Assembly (NCBI RefSeq): GCF_009932355.1 | Contig: NZ_LEKU01000025.1 | Location: forward strand, 39,578-103,577 | DNA: 64,000 nt | Source: Riemerella anatipestifer_E | GTDB taxonomy: Bacteria > Bacteroidota > Bacteroidia > Flavobacteriales > Weeksellaceae | Direction of reading: 5' to 3' | Shown here: positions 1-8,490 of the stretch, piece after piece | Position numbering within the stretch: position 1 is the first letter of the stretch | Layout: every line of letters starts with the position of its first letter | Notes under the pieces: model-generated | Told to the model about the DNA's origin: nothing | The model's input: only the letters and a program-made list of their open reading frames with translations | Databases searched by the model: none | Program-made: the position numbers and the translations under genes

Positions 1-1550
1 ACAATCTTCACTTCACCATCCATTACCACATATTGGTCGTCTTTTTCAAAAAGGGTGTATGCCTTTAGAAGTTGGTTAAGCGTGTGTATCCTCTCTGATT
101 TTACAGCAAAGTCTCTAAACAATTCCTCTTTCTTAGCAAACTCTTCTTCTTTAGGTAAGTTCTGTGCTTCTAATTCCGCCAATTCAGTTCCTATATCTTG
201 TAGAACGAAGAAATTAGGATCGGAGTTTCCTTGAGACATGTACTCAACTCCCTTGTCTGTAAGGTCTATCTGATTATTTTTTTCATCAATCACGAAATAA
301 AGGTCTTTATCTACCTTTGGCATTTCACGATTGTTATCTTGCATATATTGTGCTTCTACTTTCTGTAAAAGAGCTTTATTACCCGTTTCTGAAAGGAATT
401 TTATCAGTTGTCTATTTTTAGGTAAACCTCTGTACGCTTGTAAAAGTTTAAAGCCACCTTCTTTAGTATTTCCTTGAGCAATTAGTTTTTTTGCTTCGTG
501 GAATATTGTAGAAACCGTCTTCTTCTGAACATCTACAATTCTATCTACGGAAGGCTTAAGTACATCAAATTCTTGTCTGTCTCCCTGAGGCACTGGACCA
601 GATATAATCAAAGGCGTTCTAGCATCATCTATCAATACAGAGTCCACCTCATCTACGATAGCATAGTTAAGTTCACCCTGTACCATTTCGTTAGGCGAAT
701 TTACCATATTATCTCTTAGGTAATCGAAACCAAACTCGTTATTAGTTCCGTAAGTAATGTTACATTGATAAGCCTTTCTTCTAGCATCAGAGTTAGGCTG
801 ATGGTTATCAATACAATCTATACTAAGTCCGTGGAATTCGTACAATGGTCCCATCCAAGCGGAGTCTCTTCTCGCAAGGTAGTCATTCACCGTTACCACA
901 TGCACTCCTCTTCCTGGTAAGGCATTAAGGTAAATAGGTAGCGTACCTACTAAAGTTTTACCTTCCCCAGTCGCCATCTCTGCTATCTTACCACCATGTA
1001 GCACCACACCTCCTATAAACTGAACATCGTAATGAACCATATCCCACTGCACCTTAGTCCCTGCGGCATCCCAATGATTTAACCATACTGCCTCATCACC
1101 TTCTATCACAACGAAGTCTTTGGTTGCTGCTAAAGCTCTATCTCTATCGTTAGCTTTTACTCTAATTTCTCCATTTTGAGCCCATCTTCGTGCCGTTTCT
1201 TTTAAAACCGCAAAGGCCTCAGGAAGAATATCTGTAAGTACTTTCTCTTCTATCTGATAGGCTTCTTTTTTAAGCTCTTCTATTTTGTTGAATAAAGCTT
1301 CTTTTTCATCAACATCTTTAGAGGTTTTAATTTTCTCCTTAAGCTCTTCTACTTGTGAGGTTATTTTAGAGGTAGCTTCTTTAATTTTATTCTGAAATTC
1401 TTCTGTTTTTTGTCTCAAACCATCGTCCGAAAGTTTTCCTACTTCTGGCTCAACAGCTTTTATTTTAGCAACTACTTTCTTTACCTCTTTAAGGTCTTTT
1501 TCATTTTTATTTCCGAGGAAACTTTTAAGGATTGTGTTTAAAAAACTCAT
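1..1550 (-). CDS. secA: Preprotein translocase ATPase SecA, N-terminal part (runs off the window)
   Basis: This is the motor ATPase that drives unfolded preproteins through SecYEG at the inner membrane. About 516 codons are in the window and the C-terminus lies beyond position 1. The frame begins MSFLNTILKSFLGNK and carries the Walker A motif ATGEGKT near residue 195 and the DEAD-type box DEVDSVLIDDARTPL near residue 297. Walker A lies about 90 residues later than in E. coli SecA because of a charged, probably coiled-coil insert at about residues 45-100. Longer SecA proteins of this kind are usual in Bacteroidota. A DUF2795 gene lies just upstream on the same strand, as in other flavobacteria. 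There is no sign of damage in the visible part. Confidence 0.96.
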   Translation of the reverse strand, partial: MSFLNTILKSFLGNKNEKDLKEVKKVVAKIKAVEPEVGKLSDDGLRQKTEEFQNKIKEATSKITSQVEELKEKIKTSKDVDEKEALFNKIEELKKEAYQIEEKVLTDILPEAFAVLKETARRWAQNGEIRVKANDRDRALAATKDFVVIEGDEAVWLNHWDAAGTKVQWDMVHYDVQFIGGVVLHGGKIAEMATGEGKTLVGTLPIYLNALPGRGVHVVTVNDYLARRDSAWMGPLYEFHGLSIDCIDNHQPNSDARRKAYQCNITYGTNNEFGFDYLRDNMVNSPNEMVQGELNYAIVDEVDSVLIDDARTPLIISGPVPQGDRQEFDVLKPSVDRIVDVQKKTVSTIFHEAKKLIAQGNTKEGGFKLLQAYRGLPKNRQLIKFLSETGNKALLQKVEAQYMQDNNREMPKVDKDLYFVIDEKNNQIDLTDKGVEYMSQGNSDPNFFVLQDIGTELAELEAQNLPKEEEFAKKEELFRDFAVKSERIHTLNQLLKAYTLFEKDDQYVVMDGEVKI

Positions 1551-1570
1551 AATCTAATTGTTCATTTTTT

Positions 1571-1631
1571 CAGCTATAATGCTGGTGCTTTTTGATAGTA
1601 ACTAAAAAGGAAACTTACAGCCATAATGCTG
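1571..1631. repeat. Two near-identical 14-bp palindrome-like repeats in the secA leader
   Basis: CAGCTATAATGCTG at 1571-1584 and CAGCCATAATGCTG at 1618-1631 differ at one base. Each has CAGC/GCTG ends around an ATAAT core. They fill the 105-bp gap between the DUF2795 gene and secA, so they would lie in the secA leader transcript. Their role is unknown: a protein-binding pair, small RNA stems, or a chance duplication are all possible. Confidence 0.5.
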
Positions 1632-1655
1632 CAAGTCTCACAATTGTGTTTAATT

Positions 1656-1877
1656 TTAATATTCGTCTTCGTTCCAAAGGAAGTCTTCGTCCGTAGGATA
1701 ATCGCTCCATACTTCCTCTATGCTCTCATAGATTTCGCCTTCGTCTTCTATCGCCTGAAGGTTTTCTACTACTTCCATTGGAGCACCTGTTCTAATAGCG
1801 TAGTCTATAAGCTCCGCTTTTGTCATTGGCCAAGGGGCATCACTTAAATAAGATGCCAATTCTAATGTCCAGTACAT
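1656..1877 (-). CDS. DUF2795 domain protein
   Basis: A small acidic protein of 73 residues beginning MYWTLELASYLSDAPWPMTK and ending in a run rich in Asp and Glu. The N-terminal half matches my memory of the DUF2795 family, which is commonly encoded next to secA in flavobacteria. The biochemical role is unknown. It has no signal peptide or membrane segment, so it should be cytoplasmic. It lies 105 bp upstream of secA on the same strand and may be cotranscribed with it. The small size, strong conservation in memory and a -7 promoter element 18 bp upstream support a real gene. Confidence 0.88.
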   Translation of the reverse strand: MYWTLELASYLSDAPWPMTKAELIDYAIRTGAPMEVVENLQAIEDEGEIYESIEEVWSDYPTDEDFLWNEDEY

Positions 1878-1895
1878 AATATTCTATATTTTTTG

Positions 1896-1903
1896 CAAAA
1901 ATA
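1896..1903 (-). promoter_or_regulatory. -7 promoter element of the DUF2795-secA unit
   Basis: The minus strand reads TATTTTTG, matching the Bacteroidota -7 consensus TAnnTTTG. It ends 18 bp before the DUF2795 start codon. No convincing -33 TTTG was found. Confidence 0.55.
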
Positions 1904-1970
1904 AAAAATAAAGTGAATTATTCTTTATCTTTAAAGTTATAATTAAAGGTTAATTTATAAATACTTGCGA

Positions 1971-3002
1971 CTACTTTCTCAAAAACCATTCCACAAACTT
2001 TTTTATGCCATTTTGGAAGTTTGTAGTTGGTGCATAGCCTATTTTCTGTTGTGCCTTTCTAATATCTGCATTGGTTTTTTGCACATCTCCTGCCTGCATT
2101 GGTAATTTATTAAGAGTAGCCTTAACACCCAGCTCTTCCTCTATGGTTGACAGCATTTTATGTAAAGGGACTACCTCACTTTCACCTAAATTAAAAATTT
2201 CATAAACCCCTGTATTATCTTCTACATATTTTATAGACTTCATTATACCATCAATGATATCATCGATAAAAGTGTAATCTCTAGCCGTATTGCCATCACC
2301 ATAAAATGGCACCAGCTCGTTCTCTTTAATTATTTTGGTAAATTTATGTATCGCTAAATCAGGGCGTTGCCTAGGGCCATAAACTGTAAAAAATCTCAAC
2401 TGAACCATATCCATACCATACAAATGGTGGTAAGTATGTCCCAAAATTTCCACACATTTTTTAGTGGCTGCATAAGGCGAAATTGGTCTATCCACATTAT
2501 CCTCTTCCGAAAATGGAATTTTCTCATTATTACCATAAACACTAGAAGAAGAAGCTATTACAAATTTACAAACACCTAAATCTTTAGCCACTTCCCAAAG
2601 ATTCATAGTACCTTTGATATTCACTTCTTGATATTCCAAAGGTCTTTCTATGGAAGGGCGAACACCTGCCAAAGCCGCCAAGTGAATCACCACATCAGGA
2701 CGATGATTTTTAAATATTTCCCCTAGTCCTTCTTTATCTCTAATATCCTGATAATAAATTTTATAATTATCTTTATTAACCAAAGAGGCTAACTTTGTAA
2801 TATCAGAATCTTTATTTTCAAATTCAAAATTTGTTGTTACTCCTACTGAATCTAAAGTATTTTGTATTTTTATTTTGTAATCGTAGAAATCATCAAAATT
2901 GTCCACATTTATGACAGAATGTCCACATTTCAACAAAATTTCAACAAGATGAGAACCAATAAAACCACTCCCTCCTGTAACAAGGTAAGTTTTCTTCCTC
3001 AT
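1971..3002 (-). CDS. NAD-dependent UDP-sugar epimerase (UDP-glucuronate 4-epimerase-like, CapI/LpsL type)
   Basis: A short-chain dehydrogenase/reductase of the extended type with 343 residues from the chosen start. The NAD-binding GGSGFIGSH lies near residues 10-18 and the catalytic YAATK (Tyr177, Lys181) follows a conserved SSSSVYG. FFTVYGPRQRPDLA and the DYTFIDDI region are typical of the CapI/UDP-glucuronate 4-epimerase branch. Its likely reaction is conversion of UDP-glucuronate to UDP-galacturonate for surface polysaccharide, although other UDP-sugar substrates are possible. An upstream ATG at 3024-3026 is rejected because a -7 promoter element overlaps it. The gene lies far from the capsule locus in this window but could feed it. 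Residues about 48-80 look like an insert relative to shorter epimerases. Confidence 0.85.
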   Translation of the reverse strand: MRKKTYLVTGGSGFIGSHLVEILLKCGHSVINVDNFDDFYDYKIKIQNTLDSVGVTTNFEFENKDSDITKLASLVNKDNYKIYYQDIRDKEGLGEIFKNHRPDVVIHLAALAGVRPSIERPLEYQEVNIKGTMNLWEVAKDLGVCKFVIASSSSVYGNNEKIPFSEEDNVDRPISPYAATKKCVEILGHTYHHLYGMDMVQLRFFTVYGPRQRPDLAIHKFTKIIKENELVPFYGDGNTARDYTFIDDIIDGIMKSIKYVEDNTGVYEIFNLGESEVVPLHKMLSTIEEELGVKATLNKLPMQAGDVQKTNADIRKAQQKIGYAPTTNFQNGIKKFVEWFLRK

Positions 3003-3023
3003 TAAATTTAATTTTAACTCGTA

Positions 3024-3031
3024 CAAAGGTA
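3024..3031 (-). promoter_or_regulatory. -7 promoter element of the epimerase gene; decides its start
   Basis: The minus strand reads TACCTTTG, a match to TAnnTTTG. It overlaps the farthest upstream ATG (3024-3026), so translation should begin at 3002, where the protein opens with the Rossmann strand MRKKTYLVTGGSGFIG. Confidence 0.6.
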
Positions 3032-3134
3032 CATAATATTACTCTATTTTTTCACCAAAACACCTCAAAAACAAACATCAACACCCTTTCTATGTTAAAA
3101 TTTCATAAAAAGAAAAGATTTAGTAAAAAAGGTT

Positions 3135-3142
3135 TATTTTTG
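3135..3142 (+). promoter_or_regulatory. -7 promoter element of bamD
   Basis: TATTTTTG matches TAnnTTTG, 24 bp before the bamD ATG. No clear -33 element was seen. Confidence 0.55.
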
Positions 3143-3166
3143 CAAATTATATAATTTAAATAAATA

Positions 3167-4051
3167 ATGAAGAAATACATTCTCATACTCTCATTAGCTC
3201 TGCTTTCGGTATCTTGTAACAGACAATACGACCTAGCAATGAAAAGTGCTGATAAAGATCTGATTCTAAAAACAGCTAATGAAATGTACACCAAGAAGAA
3301 ATGGAAGGAAGCTCTAAGTTTATACGAAAGAGTTCAGAATCTAATTTCTGGTACAGATGAGGCCTCTGATATCTTATTTAAGTCGGCTTATGCTAACTAC
3401 TACGACAAACAATATAGAATAGCCGGACATCAGTTCAAAAGATTTTCAACCAATAATGCTCTCGCCAGCGACCCTAGAAAGGAAGAAGCCGCTTACATGT
3501 CTGCTATTTGCTACTACCAAGGCTCTATGGATTACAACCTAGACCAAAAGGATACAGAATTAGCAATAAATGAGTTACAAAACTTTCTAACTAATTATCC
3601 TAACTCCGAAAGAGCTAAGAACATCAACGAACTAATAAACGAACTCTCTTACAAGCTTGAGTTTAAAGCGTATGAGAATGCTCGTCAATACTATAAAATG
3701 CTAGAGCTAAAATCTGCTATCATCGCTTTTGAGAATGTTTTAGATGATTTCCCATCTACAAAACTTCGTCCAAAAATAGAAACTATGCTTATGGACGCAA
3801 AAGCTAAACTAGCCATAGATTCTAGGTTTGAACTTAAGAGAGAAAGATTAGAACATGCCGTAGCTTATACTTATCTCATGGAAAAAAATTATCCAAACAC
3901 GGATATTTCTAAAACCGCTCTAGACCTTAGAAAAAAACTAAATACTGAATTAGATAACTTTTCTAAGTTAGAGAAACTTGTAGAACAAAAGAAAGAGGAA
4001 CTAAAGGCTAAAGAAAAGGAGAGAGAAGAAAAAGAAAAAGCTACTAAATAA
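3167..4051 (+). CDS. bamD: Outer membrane protein assembly factor BamD (lipoprotein)
   Basis: A subunit of the BAM complex that folds beta-barrel proteins into the outer membrane from the periplasmic face. The protein begins with a lipoprotein signal, MKKYILILSLALLSVSCN, with the lipidated Cys at residue 17. The rest is helical TPR sequence, for example the KKWKEALSLYERVQ and EAAYMSAICYYQ repeats. The last 40 residues are a highly charged Lys/Glu tail, common in Bacteroidota homologues. The length of 294 residues is normal for the phylum. It precedes the RNA polymerase omega gene, an arrangement also known from other flavobacteria. Confidence 0.93.
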   Translation: MKKYILILSLALLSVSCNRQYDLAMKSADKDLILKTANEMYTKKKWKEALSLYERVQNLISGTDEASDILFKSAYANYYDKQYRIAGHQFKRFSTNNALASDPRKEEAAYMSAICYYQGSMDYNLDQKDTELAINELQNFLTNYPNSERAKNINELINELSYKLEFKAYENARQYYKMLELKSAIIAFENVLDDFPSTKLRPKIETMLMDAKAKLAIDSRFELKRERLEHAVAYTYLMEKNYPNTDISKTALDLRKKLNTELDNFSKLEKLVEQKKEELKAKEKEREEKEKATK

Positions 4052-4092
4052 GGCTTACTCAAAAAACATTTTTTTTGTTATATATAATTATT

Positions 4093-4100
4093 TATCTTTG
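4093..4100 (+). promoter_or_regulatory. -7 promoter element of the omega subunit gene
   Basis: TATCTTTG matches TAnnTTTG, 30 bp before the ATG at 4131. TTTG at 4074-4077 is a possible -33 element, but the 15-bp spacer is shorter than usual. Confidence 0.55.
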
Positions 4101-4130
4101 CAGACCTAAACAATAAAATACCCACCTAAA

Positions 4131-4454
4131 ATGAGTGTAAAAGATTCTAAAGCAGAAGTAAACACTATTACTTATAATCGTGATAAAATAGAAGAAAAAG
4201 TAGGCTCTATCTATGAAGCTATAGTAATTATGGGTAAAAGAGCTGAGCAGATAAACGCAGAAATTCGCACGGAGCTTCACAATAAGTTAGATGAGTTTGC
4301 TGTACACAATGCTACTTTAGAAGAAGTTTTTGAAAATAGAGAGCAGATAGAAATCTCTAAACTTTATGAGAAACTACCTAAGCCTACATCTATTGCAATA
4401 AGAGAGTGGCTAGATGACGAAGTTTACTTCAGAAGAAGAGAAGAAAAAGCTTAA
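4131..4454 (+). CDS. rpoZ: DNA-directed RNA polymerase omega subunit (Rpb6-like)
   Basis: The small subunit that helps assemble and stabilise RNA polymerase. The 107-residue protein contains the Rpb6/omega-like helical core, with YEAIVIMGKRAEQINAEIRTE in the place of the E. coli omega motif for a repeated, Arg-rich helix. The C-terminal part, SIAIREWLDDEVYFR, is typical of Bacteroidota homologues, which are longer than E. coli omega. It has its own promoter element and is followed by a strong terminator, so it may be monocistronic or a short read-through from bamD. Confidence 0.9.
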   Translation: MSVKDSKAEVNTITYNRDKIEEKVGSIYEAIVIMGKRAEQINAEIRTELHNKLDEFAVHNATLEEVFENREQIEISKLYEKLPKPTSIAIREWLDDEVYFRRREEKA

Positions 4455-4476
4455 AAATCAAGCTATACATATAAAG

Positions 4477-4506
4477 CGCTTCCCACTTGAAAAGGAAGCG
4501 TTTTTT
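4477..4506 (+). terminator. Rho-independent terminator after the omega gene
   Basis: CGCTTCC (4477-4483) pairs perfectly with GGAAGCG (4494-4500) across a 10-nt loop, followed at once by six T. It starts 22 bp after the stop codon. Confidence 0.85.
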
Positions 4507-4570
4507 ATTTGCTTTTTTCTATATTGAAATAAAAAAACTATATTAGTCGCCCTATAAGTGAAAAGACACT

Positions 4571-5773
4571 ATGATTTTGAACAATAAAAAAATCCTAATA
4601 GCCATTACAGGCGGAATAGCTGCCTACAAAATCAATTTATTAGTCAGAGATTTTGTTAAGGCTGGAGCTAATGTAAAGGTTATATTAACTCCCTCTGCTG
4701 AAAAGTTTGTTTCTAAATTAACTTTAGCCACTTTATCCAAGAATGAAGTTTTATCTGAACTTATTTCGGAAGACGAAGAATGGAATAACCATGTAGAACT
4801 AGGACTTTGGGCTGACGCTATGATTATTGCCCCATGTACAGCAAACACTTTAGCCAAAATGGTTCACGGAATTTGTGATAACCTTGTAATCGCTACCTAT
4901 CTGTCGGCTAAATGCCCTGTATTTATTGTTCCTGCAATGGATTTGGATATGTATCAACACCCTTCTACTAAAAGAAATTTAGATTTAGCAACCACATTTG
5001 GCAACCACATCATTCCAGCAGAAGAAGGCGAACTCGCGAGTGGTTTGGTTGGTATCGGTAGATTAGCTGAACCTTGCACTATTTTCAATCATATCCATGA
5101 GTATTTTGAGAGTCAAAACTCTACTTCAAAACTCAATCAGAAAAAGATACTCATCACGGCTGGACCAACCTACGAAGCTATAGACCCTGTGAGATTTATA
5201 GGCAATCATTCCTCTGGAAAAATGGGCTACGCTTTAGCCGAAACTGCTGCACAAAGAGGTGCAAAGGTTATTCTTATCTCTGGACCTTCTAACGAAATCG
5301 CACATCACCCTAATATAGAACTACACTCGGTAACTTCCGCAAAAGAAATGTACCAAGAAGTTTTTAAATACTATAACGATGTAGATATTGCCATTGCGAG
5401 TGCCGCCGTTGCCGATTATACTCCCAAAGTTGTGGCTTCCGAAAAAATAAAAAAACAAGAAGAGCAGTTCAGCATAGAATTGGTTAAAAACCCTGACATT
5501 CTCAAAGCAATGGGAGAACAAAAAAAGCATCAAATTTTGGTAGGTTTCGCTTTAGAAACACAAAACGAAGAAGAAAACGCCAAAGCTAAATTGGAAAAGA
5601 AAAACTTAGATATGATTGTTCTCAATTCCCTTAAAGATAATGGGGCGGGATTCAAAAAAGACACCAATAAAGTCAGTATCATTACTTCTAAAGCAACCAA
5701 CACATTTGATTTAAAATCAAAAAAAGAAGTAGCCAAAGATATTCTAGACTTTATAGAAAACCAGCTAATATAA
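4571..5773 (+). CDS. coaBC: Bifunctional phosphopantothenoylcysteine decarboxylase / phosphopantothenate-cysteine ligase
   Basis: This protein catalyses two consecutive steps of coenzyme A synthesis. The N-terminal flavoprotein domain (about residues 1-175) is the CoaC decarboxylase, with ITGGIAAYK, the His in NHVELGLWADAM, and PCTANTLAKMVHG. The usual PAMN motif reads PAMDLDMYQHP here, a variant I recall from other flavobacteria. The C-terminal domain (about 185-400) is the CoaB ligase, with ITAGPTYEAIDPVRFIGNHSSGKMG written across its start and the Lys-rich SEKIKKQ motif later. The length of 400 residues is normal. The next gene starts 6 bp downstream, so the two are cotranscribed. Confidence 0.96.
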   Translation: MILNNKKILIAITGGIAAYKINLLVRDFVKAGANVKVILTPSAEKFVSKLTLATLSKNEVLSELISEDEEWNNHVELGLWADAMIIAPCTANTLAKMVHGICDNLVIATYLSAKCPVFIVPAMDLDMYQHPSTKRNLDLATTFGNHIIPAEEGELASGLVGIGRLAEPCTIFNHIHEYFESQNSTSKLNQKKILITAGPTYEAIDPVRFIGNHSSGKMGYALAETAAQRGAKVILISGPSNEIAHHPNIELHSVTSAKEMYQEVFKYYNDVDIAIASAAVADYTPKVVASEKIKKQEEQFSIELVKNPDILKAMGEQKKHQILVGFALETQNEEENAKAKLEKKNLDMIVLNSLKDNGAGFKKDTNKVSIITSKATNTFDLKSKKEVAKDILDFIENQLI

Positions 5774-5779
5774 CCTTAT

Positions 5780-6493
5780 ATGAAAGCACTGATTTTTGCA
5801 GCAGGCAAAGGCACAAGACTAAAACCCTTTACAGACGAACATCCGAAAGCTCTCGCTAAAGTGAATGGTATTCCCCTTTTAGAACGAAATATTAAATATT
5901 TACAATCATTTGGTATCAATGATTTTGTGATTAACATACATCATTTCGGAAATCAAATTTCAGATTTCCTCAAGGAAAATAATTATTTCGGTGCCAACAT
6001 AGAAATTTCTGATGAAACTAATGAACTCTTAGAAACTGGTGGTGGTATGATGTTTGCAAGACCTTTATTAGAGAAAGAATCTCACTTCTTGGTGATGAAT
6101 GCAGATATTCTAACCAATCTTGATATTACAAAGTTTGTAGATTTTCATTTATCATCAAACCAAATGGTAACTCTTGCCGTATCGGACAGGGAAAGTTCTA
6201 GAAAACTCCTTTTTGACCAAAATAAAATTTTATGTGGTTGGATTAACAAAAATACTGGAGAGCTAAAACTATCCAAAACCAACGATACATTCAAAGAGTT
6301 AGCATTTAGTGGAATACATTGTGTTTCTTCAGAGATTTTCTCAAGAATTAAACGAAAAGGTAAATTCTCTATTATTGATGAGTATTTAGACCTAATGAAT
6401 GAAAAAGTAATTATAGGCTATGAGCATGATGCTCTACTAATAGATGTAGGCAAGCCTAAAGCCATAACAGAAGCAGAAAAATATTTTTTATGA
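5780..6493 (+). CDS. Nucleotidyltransferase of the MurU/NTP_transferase family
   Basis: A sugar-1-phosphate nucleotidyltransferase of 237 residues. It opens with MKALIFAAGKGTRLKPFTDE, the glycine-rich nucleotide-binding loop, followed by HPKALAKVNG, whose Lys contacts the sugar phosphate. LETGGGMMFARPLL and FLVMNADILTN carry the substrate loop and the metal-binding Asp. These match MurU-like MurNAc-1-phosphate uridylyltransferases of cell-wall recycling, but the substrate is not fixed by sequence alone. It follows coaBC by 6 bp and overlaps the next gene by 4 bp, giving a tight three-gene unit. Confidence 0.8.
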   Translation: MKALIFAAGKGTRLKPFTDEHPKALAKVNGIPLLERNIKYLQSFGINDFVINIHHFGNQISDFLKENNYFGANIEISDETNELLETGGGMMFARPLLEKESHFLVMNADILTNLDITKFVDFHLSSNQMVTLAVSDRESSRKLLFDQNKILCGWINKNTGELKLSKTNDTFKELAFSGIHCVSSEIFSRIKRKGKFSIIDEYLDLMNEKVIIGYEHDALLIDVGKPKAITEAEKYFL

Positions 6494-7218
6494 TAGACAA
6501 TAATAGTAATAACGATTCTACCGACAACCGTATAAGTGATAGTTTCCGCCCTAAAACTTGGGATGAAAGCATTACCAAAGATAGTTGGATGGTATTTAAA
6601 GTAATGGCCGAACTTGTAAACGGCTACGAAAGTATGGTAAAATTAGGACCTTGTGTTTCTATATTTGGCTCTGCCAGACTAAAAGAAGACGACCCTTATT
6701 ACCAAATGACCGTAGATATTGCGAAGAGAATAACAGAACTAGGATTTGGAGTTATCACGGGGGGCGGACCTGGGATTATGGAAGCAGGGAATAGAGGTGC
6801 CTTTGAAGCAAAGGGTAAGTCTATTGGGCTAAACATTGAACTTCCTTTTGAGCAACACTTTAACCCTTACATAAGCAAAGACTACAACATGACTTTTGAT
6901 TATTTCTTTGTAAGAAAGGTAATGTTTGTAAAGTATTCACAAGGATTCATCGTAATGCCTGGTGGTTTTGGAACACTAGACGAACTATCCGAAGCTCTTA
7001 CCTTAATACAGACCCATAAAATTGGTAGATTCCCTATCGTTTTAGTAGGTTCTAAGTTTTGGAGCGGATTATTAGACTGGTTTAAAGATACACTACTTGA
7101 AAACAAGCTAATTTCTCCAGAAGACCTCAACCTGTTCCGTGTGGTAGATACTGCCGAAGAAGCTGTAGCACACATTAAAGCTTTTTATGAGAAATATGCC
7201 ATTAGTGTCAATTTCTAG
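6490..7218 (+). CDS. LOG family (TIGR00730) Rossmann-fold protein
   Basis: A 242-residue member of the LOG / 'lysine decarboxylase-like' family. GSARL near residue 60, GGGPGIMEAGNRGAFEAKG near residues 95-112, and the signature PGGFGTLDELSEALTLIQT near residues 157-175 are all present. Characterised relatives cleave the phosphoribosyl group from nucleoside 5'-monophosphates, including cytokinin precursors. The old name lysine decarboxylase is not supported for this family. It overlaps the upstream nucleotidyltransferase by 4 bp (ATGA). The physiological substrate here is unknown. Confidence 0.88.
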   Translation: MIDNNSNNDSTDNRISDSFRPKTWDESITKDSWMVFKVMAELVNGYESMVKLGPCVSIFGSARLKEDDPYYQMTVDIAKRITELGFGVITGGGPGIMEAGNRGAFEAKGKSIGLNIELPFEQHFNPYISKDYNMTFDYFFVRKVMFVKYSQGFIVMPGGFGTLDELSEALTLIQTHKIGRFPIVLVGSKFWSGLLDWFKDTLLENKLISPEDLNLFRVVDTAEEAVAHIKAFYEKYAISVNF

Positions 7219-7266
7219 TATTGGCATAATTATTGAGATTATAGTACATAACAAAAAACAATTATA

Positions 7267-7740
7267 ATGAAAAAGTTTTTAAACATATTAGGTATTTTCG
7301 CTTTAGTGAGTTTTGTAATGAGTTTCTTCCCTAGTGAGTTTTACTCTACAATGACTAAAGTAGACTATATAGATGGTAACAACACTTTAAAGTTTACTAC
7401 AAAACTAAACACTTCTCACATTACTGATGTAATTAAAGTAGATGCAAGAACAGCCGCTTTTGAAGCTGAATTGAAAAAATACATCAACTCTAAGGTTGCG
7501 GTTTCTATCAATGGTAAGCCTCAAGCAATTACCTTCACAGGTAGCCAAGTAAGTGGTGAAAGTGTTTGGATTTACTATGAAATAAATAATGTAGCTTCCA
7601 TCAGTACAATTAAAATAAAGAATGCCATACTATTGGAAGCCTACCCTAAACAGCTTAACCTTGTTAATATATCCTACAAGGGTAATCAAAAGAACATGAA
7701 TTTCTCTAGAGGAAATGACACTAGTGAAGTCTCTTTCTAA
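7267..7740 (+). CDS. Exported DUF6702-like protein of unknown function
   Basis: A 157-residue protein with an N-terminal hydrophobic signal segment (KKFLNILGIFALVSFVMSF), so it is probably exported or membrane-anchored. The rest is predicted beta-rich, with a fairly regular alternation of polar and hydrophobic residues, and resembles the DUF6702 proteins found across flavobacteria. No catalytic motif is visible. It follows the LOG gene by 48 bp and ends 25 bp before a strong bidirectional terminator. The family name is from memory and is less certain than the reality of the gene. Confidence 0.72.
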   Translation: MKKFLNILGIFALVSFVMSFFPSEFYSTMTKVDYIDGNNTLKFTTKLNTSHITDVIKVDARTAAFEAELKKYINSKVAVSINGKPQAITFTGSQVSGESVWIYYEINNVASISTIKIKNAILLEAYPKQLNLVNISYKGNQKNMNFSRGNDTSEVSF

Positions 7741-7765
7741 ACCAAATTTCAAAATATTATACAGT

Positions 7766-7801
7766 AAAAATCCCTATCTTTTTTAAGATAGGGATTTTTT
7801 T
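7766..7801. terminator. Bidirectional terminator between the DUF6702-like gene and the tetR gene
   Basis: AAAAATCCCTATCTT (7766-7780) pairs perfectly with the reverse complement at 7785-7799 around a TTTT loop. A-rich and T-rich flanks lie on both sides, so it can end transcription from either direction. Confidence 0.9.
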
Positions 7802-8420
7802 ATTCTTCATAACCTAAAATTGCGTAAAGCATCGTCTTAAGATGATGTTCCATTTTTTTCTCCAATGCAGGTAAATAAGCCTCTCCTTTAGGTAAATAGC
7901 TTTTATAAAAAAACTGATTTCTAATCGCAAACAATACTGTCCCAATAAGACTGGCTAATATTTCTTCTGGCTTAGCTATCTTTTTGAATACTCCTATTGC
8001 AATGCCTTTTTGTATTGCCTCCTCTAGTCTATGCGTACATAACTCATAAAAATCTTGTAAAAAAACTGCTAAATTAGAATTAAAACCAATCTCTTGAGTT
8101 GCAAATCCGTGAAAGTAATTAAACTTCAGCATCTGCTTTACAATAAAAGAGACCATTTCTGAAATCTGAACTTCGGGGCTTGCCTTAGCTATAGTTTGGG
8201 TAAAAAGGCTAAACATCTCTCGAGTCTTCTCTACCCTGTACTGATAAAGAGAAACCATCATTTTTTCTTTTGACCCAAAATAATAGGAAATCATAGCCAC
8301 ATTTACTCCTGCTTTCTTTGCTATTTCTCTAACGGACGCTCCATCAAATCCTTTCTTTGCTATTAGCTCCTCTGCAGCATTAAGAATATTAATTTGTTTT
8401 TGAGTAAAGTTTTGATTCAT
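7800..8420 (-). CDS. TetR/AcrR family transcriptional regulator
   Basis: A 206-residue one-component repressor. The N-terminal helix-turn-helix is clear: FDGASVREIAKKAGVNVAMI followed by SYYFGSKEKMMVSLY, the most conserved part of TetR proteins (about residues 24-58). The C-terminal ligand-binding domain is helical and not diagnostic. It is divergent from the tatD gene, with 70 bp between the starts, and shares a terminator with the convergent gene on its left. The effector and targets cannot be read from the sequence. TetR genes often control an adjacent efflux operon, but none is next to this one. Confidence 0.92.
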   Translation of the reverse strand: MNQNFTQKQINILNAAEELIAKKGFDGASVREIAKKAGVNVAMISYYFGSKEKMMVSLYQYRVEKTREMFSLFTQTIAKASPEVQISEMVSFIVKQMLKFNYFHGFATQEIGFNSNLAVFLQDFYELCTHRLEEAIQKGIAIGVFKKIAKPEEILASLIGTVLFAIRNQFFYKSYLPKGEAYLPALEKKMEHHLKTMLYAILGYEE

Positions 8421-8490
8421 ACACAGCTCATTTACTACAAAATTAGAAAAAATATATTAGATATATTCTCATTTTAGTATCTTCGTTGGC

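Noticed and set aside
3003..3026. Upstream ATG of the UDP-glucuronate-epimerase-like gene as the start
   Set aside because: It lies within the -7 promoter element at 3024-3031 and would add eight residues before the Rossmann strand.
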